Below are positions 1 through 8,383 of a stretch of DNA of 34,936 nucleotides, piece by piece (the stretch's first letter is position 1; each line of letters begins with the position of its first letter). The position numbers and the translations under genes are program-made. Origin of the DNA: Geminocystis sp. M7585_C2015_104 (GTDB lineage Bacteria; Cyanobacteriota; Cyanobacteriia; Cyanobacteriales; Cyanobacteriaceae); NCBI GenBank assembly GCA_015295805.1, contig DVEF01000102.1, positions 1 through 34,936 of the forward strand. The letters are read 5' to 3'. A model generated the notes under the pieces. It had not been told where the DNA came from. It saw only the letters and a list, made by a program, of their open reading frames with translations, and searched no databases.

Positions 1-410
1 AAATTAAGACTATGACCTACTATAGTACTAACCCTTATTTACCTTGGCAATGACTTCACCCCTCCCTTCTCATCTAAATCCAATTTGTCATAATCTTTAG
101 TTTAGTTGGTATCCCATTGCTTACTTCCCTCCCTCTGAGTCATCCAGGGTCGTGATGACTTAAAATGGTCTAAAAAGGGAAATTGAAGCGACCAATCGCT
201 GATTCCATTTAAATTAATGCCAATAGCTGCCTTTTCCTTTCTTTATCCCTGTTTTTCTCCCCTTTTACCCTTTGTCATCCCACTGCCTCCCTACTTCATT
301 CCCCCAACAATCCCAACAAGACTATCACCAAACCCCATTTCTAATGTTTTCCATATTTTTCCTCCTCCAACATTTCTTCTCTTCTATGGCATACAGCTAA
401 TTATATGATT
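1..410. other. Intergenic, no gene seen
   Basis: No convincing gene is visible. The stretch from about 220 to 400 is strongly pyrimidine-rich on the plus strand. Its only open frame encodes a low-complexity Pro/Phe/Leu peptide with no ribosome-binding site, as expected from composition alone. It lies downstream of the minus-strand wzy-like gene. Confidence 0.5.
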
Positions 411-417
411 AATTCCC

Positions 418-447
418 TTGACAAGGGTGCGGGGCTAATGATAAGAT
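418..447 (+). promoter_or_regulatory. Sigma70-type promoter, element A
   Basis: A -35 box TTGACA (418-423), an 18-nt spacer and a -10 box TAAGAT (442-447) predict a start near 454. The -35 is preceded by CCC. The same CCCTTGACA/18-nt/TA-rich layout recurs at 8023 and 11497. No protein gene follows on this strand: the next gene (ending at 547) is on the minus strand, so the likely product is a short RNA. Confidence 0.6.
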
Positions 448-453
448 GGCGCC

Positions 454-507
454 GTGGAAGACGGGTTGGGAGACTGTCGAAACAGTTGTGCTGTTCATTT
501 TTTATTT
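454..507 (+). ncRNA. Candidate two-hairpin small RNA (about 54 nt)
   Basis: Downstream of the element A promoter lies a hairpin at 460-478 (arms GACGG and CTGTC with one G-U pair, 9-nt loop beginning GU and ending AGA). A second hairpin follows at 481-495 (arms AACAG/CTGTT, loop UUGUG), and then a T-rich run at 497-507 that looks like an intrinsic terminator. The first hairpin has relatives at 3168-3186 and 8067-8085 with compensatory base changes. The terminator stem is short (5 bp) and AU-rich. I do not recognise a named family. A small-RNA reading is inference from promoter, structure and terminator occurring in order. Confidence 0.4.
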
Positions 508-546
508 GAGAAATTTCTATTTGAGAAATAAAATCAAGAAAGAGAA

Positions 547-1962
547 TTACTGGGAAAAGGAGTGTAGGCGTTTTTTTGTGGCCTTATAGTTAGCAATAAG
601 AAGGCGGCGAGAGGAGGAAGAAGAAGGGTAGGAGGGAGAGAGAAACAAGGCAGACAAACCACCACTAATAAGGGGGAAAATGGGATTAAACATGTTGTTA
701 ACAAGACAATCGATGGCAAAAAGGAGTAGGGAAACGGCAAGAGAGATAGTGGGGGAAATACGAGGATGCAGCCAGGTGTTGGGGGGAAAACGAAAACAGG
801 TAATCAGCAAAACGGGGAGAATTAATAAAGCCATGACACTGGCCAAACCTAGCAAACCATTGACACCAAAGACAATAATCCAAAGACTGTCAGTAACAGT
901 AACATCTACCCATTCTCCCAAATAATTCTCCTCGAAAACCCGATTACGCCCCCACCCCCCCCAGCCAAATAACCATCTCTCCCTCGCCTTGGTAGCCAGT
1001 ATCTCCTCATTGTTTATTCTAAATTCAAAAGACTGTACCCGGTCAGGCTCAATTATAGTTTGACTGTATAATAGGTCCAACAATTTCTCTTTGGGGAAAT
1101 TCCCACTAGCAGATAGAGTTAAGTACAAGACAATAATGCCAGAATAAACAAGCAAGGGTAAAGGCAAATTGAAAGAGATAAATCGGGGGAAAAAGAGGCA
1201 AATTAATCCTAACAAAAAAAGAATATAAGCCCCAGTAGACTTGCAAAGGATAAAGGTGACTAATAGAATGGCACAAACCCAGGAAATGGGAATATTCCAG
1301 ATTTTCTTCACAGACTTAGACTGCCATAACCAAATAGCAACCAGGGTAGCAGTCATCATAAATACACCCAGCATCAAGCCATGTTGCAAAAACACCTGTG
1401 GGCGCCATCCCCCTAGCCTTTTTGTCTGCAAGAAGGAGTGGGGAAAATAACCATAAACAATCCTATGTAGCTGTGGACTCATTCTAATCTCATATAAGCA
1501 TAAGGGCACATATAAAAGTCCTCCCTTGACAATACTTATGGCTAATTCCCTAAACCCCGAGGGGTTATTCAAGTATAGTCTGCCTATAAAGTAAGGTAAC
1601 CCCCATTGAAATAACTGGCTGATAGACGAATTTATCCCGTCATACAAGCCCAACCCATTAGTCAGAGAAGAGAAAATGGGGCTAAAACCATACACTAATA
1701 CCGGCAAATCCACCCAGCTGAATCGAAGGCGACGGAAAACCTTAGAATCATAAACGGCAACGGCAATCAATATCCCATAGCAAGTGGCAAAAATCTCCTT
1801 ATAGTCGGGAATCAAAGGCATCTTAAAACCAGCCTTCCTCGGCAAGAATAAAAAACCGGCAATGAAGCTGACTATAGCCGCCTTTCTTGGAGGAAACTGG
1901 TTGAAAATATAGAAAACTACGGGCAGCCATAAGATTAGTGCCAATTGCGCCTGCGGTGACAT
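547..1962 (-). CDS. Wzy-like O-antigen/exopolysaccharide polymerase or ligase
   Basis: A 471-residue polytopic membrane protein with roughly ten or more hydrophobic segments. A soluble loop between late membrane segments is rich in charged and aromatic residues (around WLFGWGGWGRNRVFEEN), as is common in O-antigen polymerase/ligase (Wzy/WaaL) families. The length is typical. It probably joins lipid-linked repeat units at the periplasmic face of the inner membrane. The start ATG lies 6 nt after the stop of the upstream GT4 gene, whose last codons carry a GGGGAG ribosome-binding site, so the two are likely translationally coupled. The C-terminus is low-complexity (poly-Ser, then basic). The codons for GWGGWG contain a run of eight G on the coding strand (955-962). 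Family assignment rests on topology, context and general resemblance. Polymerase versus ligase cannot be decided from sequence alone. Confidence 0.75.
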   Translation of the reverse strand: MSPQAQLALILWLPVVFYIFNQFPPRKAAIVSFIAGFLFLPRKAGFKMPLIPDYKEIFATCYGILIAVAVYDSKVFRRLRFSWVDLPVLVYGFSPIFSSLTNGLGLYDGINSSISQLFQWGLPYFIGRLYLNNPSGFRELAISIVKGGLLYVPLCLYEIRMSPQLHRIVYGYFPHSFLQTKRLGGWRPQVFLQHGLMLGVFMMTATLVAIWLWQSKSVKKIWNIPISWVCAILLVTFILCKSTGAYILFLLGLICLFFPRFISFNLPLPLLVYSGIIVLYLTLSASGNFPKEKLLDLLYSQTIIEPDRVQSFEFRINNEEILATKARERWLFGWGGWGRNRVFEENYLGEWVDVTVTDSLWIIVFGVNGLLGLASVMALLILPVLLITCFRFPPNTWLHPRISPTISLAVSLLLFAIDCLVNNMFNPIFPLISGGLSALFLSPSYPSSSSSRRLLIANYKATKKRLHSFSQ

Positions 1963-1968
1963 GGTAAA

Positions 1969-3069
1969 CTATATCTCCCCCTTTCTGGTACGCTCAATTG
2001 CCCTACATAACGCCTTTTCAAACAATTCTGCCGCCTCATCCCAAGTATAACTGGTAGCCGTTTTGTATGCTAGGGAGGACATTTTTTGCCACTCTTGTTG
2101 TGACATTTGTACTATTTCTTCAATAGCCCTTGCCATATCCTCAGGATTTTCCGGTTTTACTAGAATCCCCCCACCTTTGCTTAACAACTCCGGTGCTGCC
2201 CCTGCAGGAGTTCCTATTACAGGAGTACGACAAGCCATAGCTTCCAGAATAGGCAACCCGAAACCCTCCACCCTACTACCAAAAAGCCAGGCGTCACACT
2301 GGGCATATATATTTCTAATCTCATCCTGGGGTGGCAATCGATAATATACACACTTAGTAGGCAAAGGCAACCTAGGTAGAGGGGGTATAGTGCCAAACGC
2401 CACCAATCGTAGAGAAGGTATTCTCTCCGCTGCTATCCGAAAAGCCGTCAGACTAATATCACATCCCTTCCAGTATATATCAGAATACATTAGTCCTACA
2501 GTAGGAATCTCATTTTTTCCCCGTGGTGGCGCATAAAACTGCCGTAAATCCACGGCATCTGGAACTAAATCTACATTCTCATCCCCGTATTCCCTCCTCA
2601 TCACCTCCACCAACCATCTGGAAACCGTCACCTTATGTAGTGGTAAACCATAAGTTGCTGCCGCCCTTTCCTTTGGCAAGTAGTCGTGTACCTCATGATG
2701 TCTTACCATGTAAACCTTTGCTCCCTTACTCCTAGACAACCCTGCCACCCACTCTGCGGTTTCCCACCAGGTTGCCACCACCACATCCGCATCCGGTAAA
2801 TCCTCATCCCTCAAAGGCGGCAGATGGTTAACCACTATGGCTGGTATATCCACTTCTTCTACATAGGAAAATCTTGTTTGTCTTCCATTCCATCCCTTCC
2901 CCTTTAACCAATTCTTAATCCTTTGTTTCCAACCAGGACTTCGTTTCTTCGGACAATACAATTGTACCTCGTGTCCCCTTTTTTGCAGATGATACGCCAG
3001 AGTTACATTCGCACGAATTCCTCCCGCCAGATTTCCCTCCCAATTCGGCAACACAAACGTTACCCTCAT
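1969..3069 (-). CDS. GT4-family glycosyltransferase
   Basis: A GT-B fold glycosyltransferase of about 366 residues. It starts with the beta-strand MRVTFVLPN and a glycine-rich GGIRAN segment typical of the acceptor side. The nucleotide-sugar half contains the E-x7-E signature EGFGLPILE (about residues 268-276), followed by TPVIGTPAGAAPE. Such retaining enzymes transfer a sugar from a nucleotide donor to a growing lipid-linked oligosaccharide at the cytoplasmic membrane face. I prefer the ATG at 3069 over an in-frame GTG at 3084 because the intervening bases form a strong Shine-Dalgarno (GGAGGGAGGGG) just ahead of it. It sits between the flippase and polymerase genes and overlaps neither. The sugar specificity cannot be read from the sequence. 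Confidence 0.88.
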   Translation of the reverse strand: MRVTFVLPNWEGNLAGGIRANVTLAYHLQKRGHEVQLYCPKKRSPGWKQRIKNWLKGKGWNGRQTRFSYVEEVDIPAIVVNHLPPLRDEDLPDADVVVATWWETAEWVAGLSRSKGAKVYMVRHHEVHDYLPKERAAATYGLPLHKVTVSRWLVEVMRREYGDENVDLVPDAVDLRQFYAPPRGKNEIPTVGLMYSDIYWKGCDISLTAFRIAAERIPSLRLVAFGTIPPLPRLPLPTKCVYYRLPPQDEIRNIYAQCDAWLFGSRVEGFGLPILEAMACRTPVIGTPAGAAPELLSKGGGILVKPENPEDMARAIEEIVQMSQQEWQKMSSLAYKTATSYTWDEAAELFEKALCRAIERTRKGEI

Positions 3070-3150
3070 TTCCCCTCCCTCCACTGCAATATATTCCTAC
3101 ACCCCCTCATTTTATCTCAACCCCCACACCCCAATTACCCCCCCGGACCC

Positions 3151-3200
3151 TTGACAAAACCCATGGCGGCAGGTGTAGAGACTGCCGGGGTTGCGCCTGG
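3151..3200. repeat. Element B: degenerate copy of the TTGACA/hairpin element
   Basis: CCCTTGACA (3148-3156) is followed 12 nt later by a hairpin at 3168-3186 with arms GGCAG/CTGCC and a 9-nt loop GTGTAGAGA. Against the hairpin at 8067-8085, 15 of 19 positions match, and the second base pair is G-C here but A-U there, which is a compensatory change. Outer bases AACCC/GGGTT may extend the stem. The spacing between -35 and hairpin is much shorter than in the other copies, so promoter activity is doubtful. It lies between the flippase and GT4 genes. Confidence 0.4.
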
Positions 3201-3257
3201 CCTTAATTTAAATGTAAATTTTTTTCAATAATATAGATTTAAGTGTGAAAGGCAAAA

Positions 3258-4625
3258 TTAGAGAAAAAAGGGAAGAGGAAGAGAAAAGAGGAAGAAAAGG
3301 AGAAGACGAGAAAGGGCAAAAACAAAAATAAAAGAAAGTAGAACAATAGTGAGAAACAAATCTTGTCGGAAGAAAGAAAACCCCTCGCGCCAAAGGCCAA
3401 AAACACTGACAGAATAGTTGGGCATATCGTTAAAACCAATAGCAATAATACCCCAGAATAAATTGAATTTAATAATAGCAAAAGGGAAAACAGTAATCAT
3501 GTATAAAAACTTTATAAAGACGGATAGTGTATGGTATTGAGGCTTGCCAAGAGAAAGAAGAATTTGACCCGTGCTAATACTGAGAATAAGTGGCCATAAA
3601 CCCAAGGTTAAAATGGCAAACATCCAACCAGCATCCCGGTATCTCTCATCATATAGAATGTCAATTATAATGTCACTGAAACAGAAGAAAAAAGCTACCA
3701 TAAGTGCAGACAATGCTAGTAAATGTCTTCTTTTTTCAAGAAGTTTCTCCAGAAAAATATCTCTGGGTAATACCTGTAACTGGTGAGACACGAGGGGGAA
3801 AATAACTTTGTCACTTAACCTATTGACTATCTGTCTGGGAATATCAGCAAAAGTAAAAGCAATGGTATAAACCCCCAAAATTTCTAAAGGTAACAGTTTA
3901 CCTATGACAAGTCTGTCGGTTTGATTAGCCAAAAAAGTAATAGCAGTGGCAACAAAAATCCAACGTCCAAAGGAAAATAATTCCTTCAAACAATCTCTAT
4001 CCCAAAGAAAAGTATGAGGGGTGGAAGAAAGAAGATGACTCCAAAATAATTTAACTATATTAGCCACCAAAGTGCCAAGGACCAATGCCCAAATAGTGGG
4101 TTTATAAAGGGCTATGGCAATCATCACCACAACCGCTATAATCTGGGTAACTATTTCCATGACAGTGAGTTTCCCTATTTCCACCCGTCTATTTAAAACC
4201 GCTAGGGAAGTAGAATTAAATCCGGCAATAAAAGTGTTACTACCCACTACGGGAATCAACCAGGAGAGTTCGGGTATTTTATAAAAATTCGCAATAGGCA
4301 TGGCAATTACAAAGCAAATCAGCCATAGTGTAATACCTCTGATTACTTGTAAGGTCCAAGCAGTATTCAAAAATCTGGAGTCTTCCCCTCTAGGACTTCT
4401 AATTATGCTTGGATTTATACCAATGTCCGAAAATAGATTTAAACCAGTGATAAAAGTATAAACCAGTGCCATCAACCCAAATAACTCAGGCTTCAACAAA
4501 CGGGTTAGAATTATGTTGTTTACCAGTCGAATGAATTGGGAAGCACCATAGCCTGCAACCGTCCATATACTACCCCTAATGGCCAATTGTTGCAAGGATG
4601 TATTAGATTGTTTTTCTTCCCCCAT
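3258..4625 (-). CDS. Wzx-type polysaccharide flippase (MOP/PST superfamily)
   Basis: A 455-residue protein with about 12-14 hydrophobic segments. The N-terminus runs IRGSIWTVAGYGASQFIRLVNNIILTRLL and continues into a segment reading PELFGLMAL. This pattern (GSxW...G...Q......IILARLLxPExFGLMAL) is characteristic of polysaccharide-transport/Wzx-like flippases. It should move undecaprenyl-linked repeat units from the cytoplasmic to the periplasmic leaflet for the Wzy-like protein encoded downstream. The last 20 residues are a low-complexity Leu/Phe/Pro stretch coded by a pyrimidine-rich tract on the coding strand, which may be a drifted or read-through tail. There is no clear Shine-Dalgarno before the ATG. 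A 188-nt gap separates it from the GT4 gene, so a separate downstream promoter is possible. Confidence 0.88.
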   Translation of the reverse strand: MGEEKQSNTSLQQLAIRGSIWTVAGYGASQFIRLVNNIILTRLLKPELFGLMALVYTFITGLNLFSDIGINPSIIRSPRGEDSRFLNTAWTLQVIRGITLWLICFVIAMPIANFYKIPELSWLIPVVGSNTFIAGFNSTSLAVLNRRVEIGKLTVMEIVTQIIAVVVMIAIALYKPTIWALVLGTLVANIVKLFWSHLLSSTPHTFLWDRDCLKELFSFGRWIFVATAITFLANQTDRLVIGKLLPLEILGVYTIAFTFADIPRQIVNRLSDKVIFPLVSHQLQVLPRDIFLEKLLEKRRHLLALSALMVAFFFCFSDIIIDILYDERYRDAGWMFAILTLGLWPLILSISTGQILLSLGKPQYHTLSVFIKFLYMITVFPFAIIKFNLFWGIIAIGFNDMPNYSVSVFGLWREGFSFFRQDLFLTIVLLSFIFVFALSRLLLFFLFSLPLPFFL

Positions 4626-4829
4626 GGGTCAACTCAATTGTTGTCATAATCCATCATCATAAATTACCCTAACAGGAGGGCATACTCCAAAAACTATTTT
4701 TTTTTTCACAATAGGTTATAACAGACAGCATAATAACCAGAAGATAGCCCCGCAAACAACACTATACTTACCGCCAGTCATCCAAAGACAATATGCTACA
4801 ATGGGTGTCTAGACTCAACTATAGGCATA

Positions 4830-5738
4830 TCAGTAGCCCCTTAGACAACACCAAAACAGTCGCCAGTTGTCCAAATGCAAGGGATTTTCAATCAAGGCTT
4901 TTAAGGCATATTTTCTACATGTCTTAATATTGCCCCCTTGTAAACTCCACCAACCCCACTTACGGTAAATCTCCCCCCTACTCACCGGCTTTTGGGGGAT
5001 TGTGACGCCAAAATCCCCAGCAACAGTTATACCTCTTCTCCTACAAGCATCCAATACCGCCTTCCTACAACCCCCCAGTTGGATATGACGGTATTTACCG
5101 CCAATGCTGTCCACATGGAGGCGATATTTCAACAGTATCTCAGGAAGGTTTGCCAGTTTGCCAATTTCTGCCAGTCTTAAAAACAAATCCAAATCCTCGG
5201 CATGGGAGTAGTGGCGATAACCACCAACTTTTTCCAAACTCTCTCTCCTTATAACAGCCGCGGGGTGAATTATCATACTGCCTACCCCCCGCAAATTCCC
5301 CTTATCTATCTCCTCATGGGTAAAACAGTCTCCAAAAGGCTTTATGGGCAAACCCTCTGCATCAATTGCTAACACTCTACAACCCACCGCAACGTATTCA
5401 GGATTGTTTTCTAAAAACTTTAGTTGCCTTTCCAGTCTCTCTTTTATAGCAATATCATCGGCATCCATTCTGGCAATGTATTTACCACGGGCTTGTTTAA
5501 TCCCCTTATTGAGACAGTCTACTATCCCCCTATTTCTAACATTATTCAACAGTTTTATTCTAGAGTCTTTCTTGTAGAGGCTCTCTAGGATTTCCAAGGA
5601 CTTGTCAGTGGACCCGTCATTGATTATAATAAGCTCAAAATCGGGGAGACTCTGTGCGAGAATACTCTCCACTGCCTCCTCTAGATATTTTTCCCCATTG
5701 TAAACGGGCATCACTACGGAAACTAGACAGTCTCTCAT
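4830..5738 (-). CDS. GT2-family (GT-A fold) glycosyltransferase
   Basis: A 302-residue GT2 enzyme. The N-terminus SVVMPVYNGEKYL with INDGSTD (about residues 39-45) forms the nucleotide-binding fold. MDADD (91-95) is the metal-binding DxD motif, and HAEDLDLFLRL carries the catalytic-base ED region. It has no membrane segment, so it is probably a cytosolic or peripheral enzyme adding one sugar to a polysaccharide repeat unit. A GGAG Shine-Dalgarno precedes the ATG by 4 nt. It is the first gene of the minus-strand polysaccharide block, 204 nt ahead of the flippase gene. Substrate is unknown. Confidence 0.9.
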   Translation of the reverse strand: MRDCLVSVVMPVYNGEKYLEEAVESILAQSLPDFELIIINDGSTDKSLEILESLYKKDSRIKLLNNVRNRGIVDCLNKGIKQARGKYIARMDADDIAIKERLERQLKFLENNPEYVAVGCRVLAIDAEGLPIKPFGDCFTHEEIDKGNLRGVGSMIIHPAAVIRRESLEKVGGYRHYSHAEDLDLFLRLAEIGKLANLPEILLKYRLHVDSIGGKYRHIQLGGCRKAVLDACRRRGITVAGDFGVTIPQKPVSRGEIYRKWGWWSLQGGNIKTCRKYALKALIENPLHLDNWRLFWCCLRGY

Positions 5739-6232
5739 ACTCTCCGGGTGGGTATAACTCCTCTCAAGGGACTAGTATAGATTATTGTTGCCGTTTATAT
5801 TTGTCTTTTCGCATTTTACCTCGATGATAGTACAATTGTAACCATCACCCTGCCCCCCTTCTAGGTATTCCCCAGTTTCCCCTTGAAAGTTTTCCCGAAG
5901 GGGGAGGTTTCTCTCAGCAGTATTTTTATGCATCTCCAACTTCCCTTGTCTACCAAATGTTATCCGTGGTGGTGGATGATTTTTCTTGTCTAAAATGCCT
6001 TTTTAGTGTTTACTTTTTGCTCTGTTTTTGTTCCTGCTTGTATTTAAACCCCATCCTTTCAGTTAAAGTCTCAAATCCATTATTAATCATCTTATTATTA
6101 AGTATTCATGGTCTTTTGAATTCCTAGGTATACTCTCCCATACTTGCAATCTTCATGAAGCATTCTTCCTGTTATTGCTACCTTATTTCTTCTTCCTTTA
6201 ATTTCTTTCTTTCTCTCATTTTTGCTACCTTA
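5739..6232. other. Intergenic between GT2 and methyltransferase genes
   Basis: No gene is seen in about 490 nt. A minus-strand TATACT (5774-5779) could be a -10 for the GT2 gene. The part after about 5990 becomes T-rich on the plus strand. A 13-bp direct repeat TTGCTACCTTATT occurs at about 6175-6187 and 6222-6234; its second copy overlaps the methyltransferase stop codon. Confidence 0.4.
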
Positions 6233-7066
6233 TTAAAAATTTTTAATCAGTATTTCTATTTTTGATTTTTTCCTACCGCTCGCCTTACAGCTTATATACC
6301 TATTCGCTTCCAACTCTTTTATTCTGTAATTTTTATACAAGGCTTTTATAAATTCCGTGTTTGAGTTAGACAGCATTAAATAACAGCCCCTATTGTCAAG
6401 TTCCCTGAAAATTTCGGAAAGCTCTATTTGTTCCTTTTCTGAAAAATCGTATTTTGTATACTTTGTAAAAGAAGATGTCTTACTTATAGGGTGGTAGGGG
6501 GGGTCAAAATAAATAAAATCTCCTCTTCCTGCCCTATAACAAACCTCTTTGTAGTCGGTATTATAAATCTCTATATCTGCGCTGTTTAGGTATTCTGAAA
6601 TTGATTCCAAATTTTCCTTGTCTACAATTTTGGGATTTTTATAATTACCAAAAGGTACATTAAACTCCCCTTTTGAATTTTCTCTGTACAATCCATTAAA
6701 ACAGGTCTTGTTAAGATAAATAAAACGGCTCGCTCGCTTCACTTCTGATAAAAATTCTGGTCTTAACGCCCTTATTTTATAATAGTAAATGTGCTCATTT
6801 TTGTGATTTCTTAGCTCTATCAAAAGTTCTCCTAAATTTTCTTTTATAACTAAATAGGCGTTTATGAGCTCTTTGTTAATGTCATTTATTATAGCCTTTT
6901 GGGGCATAAGTTCAAACAATAAGGCCCCACCACCCACAAATGGTTCTATGTATCTATTAAAATGTTTTGGTATCTCCTTTTTTAAGGCGTTTACAAGCTG
7001 TCTTTTTCCTCCTGCCCATTTTACGAAGGGCTTTGGTTTCCTGTGTGTAGTAAATAGTGTTATCAT
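6233..7066 (-). CDS. Dam-type (D12 class) N6-adenine DNA methyltransferase
   Basis: A class alpha/D12 adenine methyltransferase of 277 residues. The SAM-binding N-terminus is FVKWAGGKRQL, followed by EPFVGGGALLF (motif I) and the catalytic FDPPY (motif IV, about residues 187-191). The family includes Dam and DpnM, which methylate GATC; the actual target here is not proven. I prefer the ATG at 7066 to the one at 7087 because GAGGG lies 7 nt upstream of it, while the earlier ATG has no ribosome-binding site. The gene is visibly AT-rich compared with its neighbours, which suggests recent acquisition. No intact restriction gene is adjacent, so it is either an orphan methyltransferase or the remnant of a restriction-modification pair. 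Confidence 0.9.
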   Translation of the reverse strand: MITLFTTHRKPKPFVKWAGGKRQLVNALKKEIPKHFNRYIEPFVGGGALLFELMPQKAIINDINKELINAYLVIKENLGELLIELRNHKNEHIYYYKIRALRPEFLSEVKRASRFIYLNKTCFNGLYRENSKGEFNVPFGNYKNPKIVDKENLESISEYLNSADIEIYNTDYKEVCYRAGRGDFIYFDPPYHPISKTSSFTKYTKYDFSEKEQIELSEIFRELDNRGCYLMLSNSNTEFIKALYKNYRIKELEANRYISCKASGRKKSKIEILIKNF

Positions 7067-7087
7067 AATTTTCCCTCTATGGCTCAT

Positions 7088-8022
7088 TGACAGGTGTGGG
7101 AATAGTTTTCTGAGACTTTGAAGTCCGCTATATTTAACTCATTTTTTTCGTTTCATACCCCCATTGTTGCTGTTGCAACAGTATATTATTTATCCATTAA
7201 TTGGGTAGTTTTTCCCAGGAGTTGGATAGTTTTTAAACATAACCTCCCTTTAGTTTTCTATGATTCTAATTTAGTCTTTATCTGTTGTTTTTCCACCTCT
7301 TCGGCTTTTCCAATTGTCCCACCCATTACGTTATATACTTTCCTGTATCATTTTAGATACCTAACACATTTTTTTTAGCTCTGCTCTTTAGCTATTATTT
7401 TCCCATACCCTCAATCTCTTCAAGTAGGTTTTCTCAGTTAACCAGCCGGCACACCTTGTCTTTTAGTCTTTTAGAAGTTCCAGACTTACCCCTAACCATA
7501 GGGGATAGTCTTTATATTATAGATTTTTTAGCTTTTTTCTGATATGCTTCTGACAGCCATCTCAAAACCTCATCTAACCACTCCGTTTATGATTCTACCT
7601 CGTAATCCTCAATTTTACAGGGGCGGAGATGGTTTATATTATACTATTATGCCTCACTTCTATATTTTACCTCCACGAATTTTATAACTTTGTGGCTTTA
7701 TTTTTTTCTGATTATATTTCTTCGATTATCCCTGTTTTATCTCTTCTTTTTTTCTTAGAAAAATCCCTTTTTCTGACTAATTTTTATATATCTATATTTA
7801 TGAAAATTGCACCTTATCTTCTATTATTAGCCGACAGCTTTCAGGGGTTTTCTTTTCGATTTTTTCCAATGCTTTTCTTCCCAACCCGTTTATTTTGGGA
7901 ATATTCCTCAACTCCCCACGGCTGTTTTTCGTCTGTCAAAGCCGGGTTTATATTATCCTGCCTAGTCTAACTCCTTTCCTTTCCTTTTCCCTTTGTCCAG
8001 AATACAACTAACCAATTCCCCC
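7088..8022. other. AT-rich spacer, possible decayed minus-strand gene
   Basis: No intact gene is seen. The plus strand is T-rich and its open frames give Phe/Leu-rich low-complexity peptides, so I do not call them. On the minus strand several stretches read like ordinary hydrophilic protein but are broken by stops and frame changes. Examples are a frame containing WLDEVLRWLSEAYQKKAK (around 7540-7590), one containing LRNIPKINGLGRKALEKIE (around 7860-7915), and one starting MGGTIGKAEEVEKQQIK (around 7270-7330). A decayed gene upstream of the methyltransferase, perhaps its former partner, would explain this, but chance coding-like reading in A-rich DNA is not excluded. Confidence 0.25.
7170..7181. 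promoter_or_regulatory. 12-bp perfect palindrome upstream of the methyltransferase gene
   Basis: CTGTTGCAACAG is a perfect palindrome about 100 nt upstream of the preferred methyltransferase start. It could be an operator. No clear promoter boxes flank it, so a role is speculative. Confidence 0.25.
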
Positions 8023-8052
8023 TTGACAAAAGGATTGGGCAAATGTTAAGGA
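8023..8052 (+). promoter_or_regulatory. Sigma70-type promoter, element C
   Basis: TTGACA (8023-8028), an 18-nt spacer and TAAGGA (8047-8052), preceded by CCCCC. A start near 8059 would give the large repeat-protein gene at 8384 a leader of about 325 nt. The sequence from the -35 through the following hairpin aligns with element A over about 73 nt at roughly two-thirds identity, counted by eye with one 2-nt gap. Confidence 0.55.
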
Positions 8053-8058
8053 GGGGAA

Positions 8059-8383
8059 GCGGGGAAGACAGGTGCAAAGACTGTCAAAACGCTTGGGGTA
8101 CAGTATTCTTTGTTGAGAATAAAAAGCAAAAGTATGGAGATTCACGAAAAGCAATATGGCGACAGAGAGGAAAAATAAGGCAGGGGGAGGGTGTAGGGGA
8201 TAATACTGAGGGTTTAGAAAAATTTAGAAAGAGAAATGAGGGAAAAATAAGTAGAAAAAACGAGGCAAAAAGAGGAACAAAGTGGAAGAATGAGACCGGG
8301 ACAAAAAAAGAGGAGAAAGAAAAACAAGAAAAGGGGAATTAAACATGAGGGAGAGATGATTACAACTAGGGGGGAAGAGTAAA
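8059..8383 (+). promoter_or_regulatory. Structured purine-rich 5' leader of the repeat-protein gene
   Basis: Hairpin 1 (8067-8085, arms GACAG/CTGTC, loop GTGCAAAGA) is followed by hairpin 2 (8104-8121, arms TATTCT/AGAATA). The second hairpin is not followed by a T-run, unlike its counterpart in element A, so transcription should continue. The rest of the leader is almost entirely A and G. An open frame through it (8043-8342) encodes a Lys/Glu/Arg/Gly-rich peptide without a convincing start and is probably compositional. The coding start at 8384 follows a GGGGGGAAGAG ribosome-binding region. Confidence 0.4.

Noticed and set aside
217-408. Open frame of 63 codons on the plus strand
   Set aside because: Pyrimidine-rich DNA gives a low-complexity Pro/Phe/Leu peptide; no ribosome-binding site or recognisable domain.
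1523-1531. Another CCCTTGACA inside the wzy-like gene
   Set aside because: It encodes conserved codons (VKGG on the other strand) and has no matching -10 or hairpin; treated as chance.
7629-7970. Hydrophobic plus-strand frame resembling a membrane protein
   Set aside because: T-rich DNA produces Phe/Leu-rich frames by chance; no start signal, and the minus strand reads more like former protein.
8043-8342. Open frame of 99 codons before the large repeat protein
   Set aside because: Lies in the purine-rich leader and encodes only Lys/Glu/Arg/Gly-type codons; best explained by composition.
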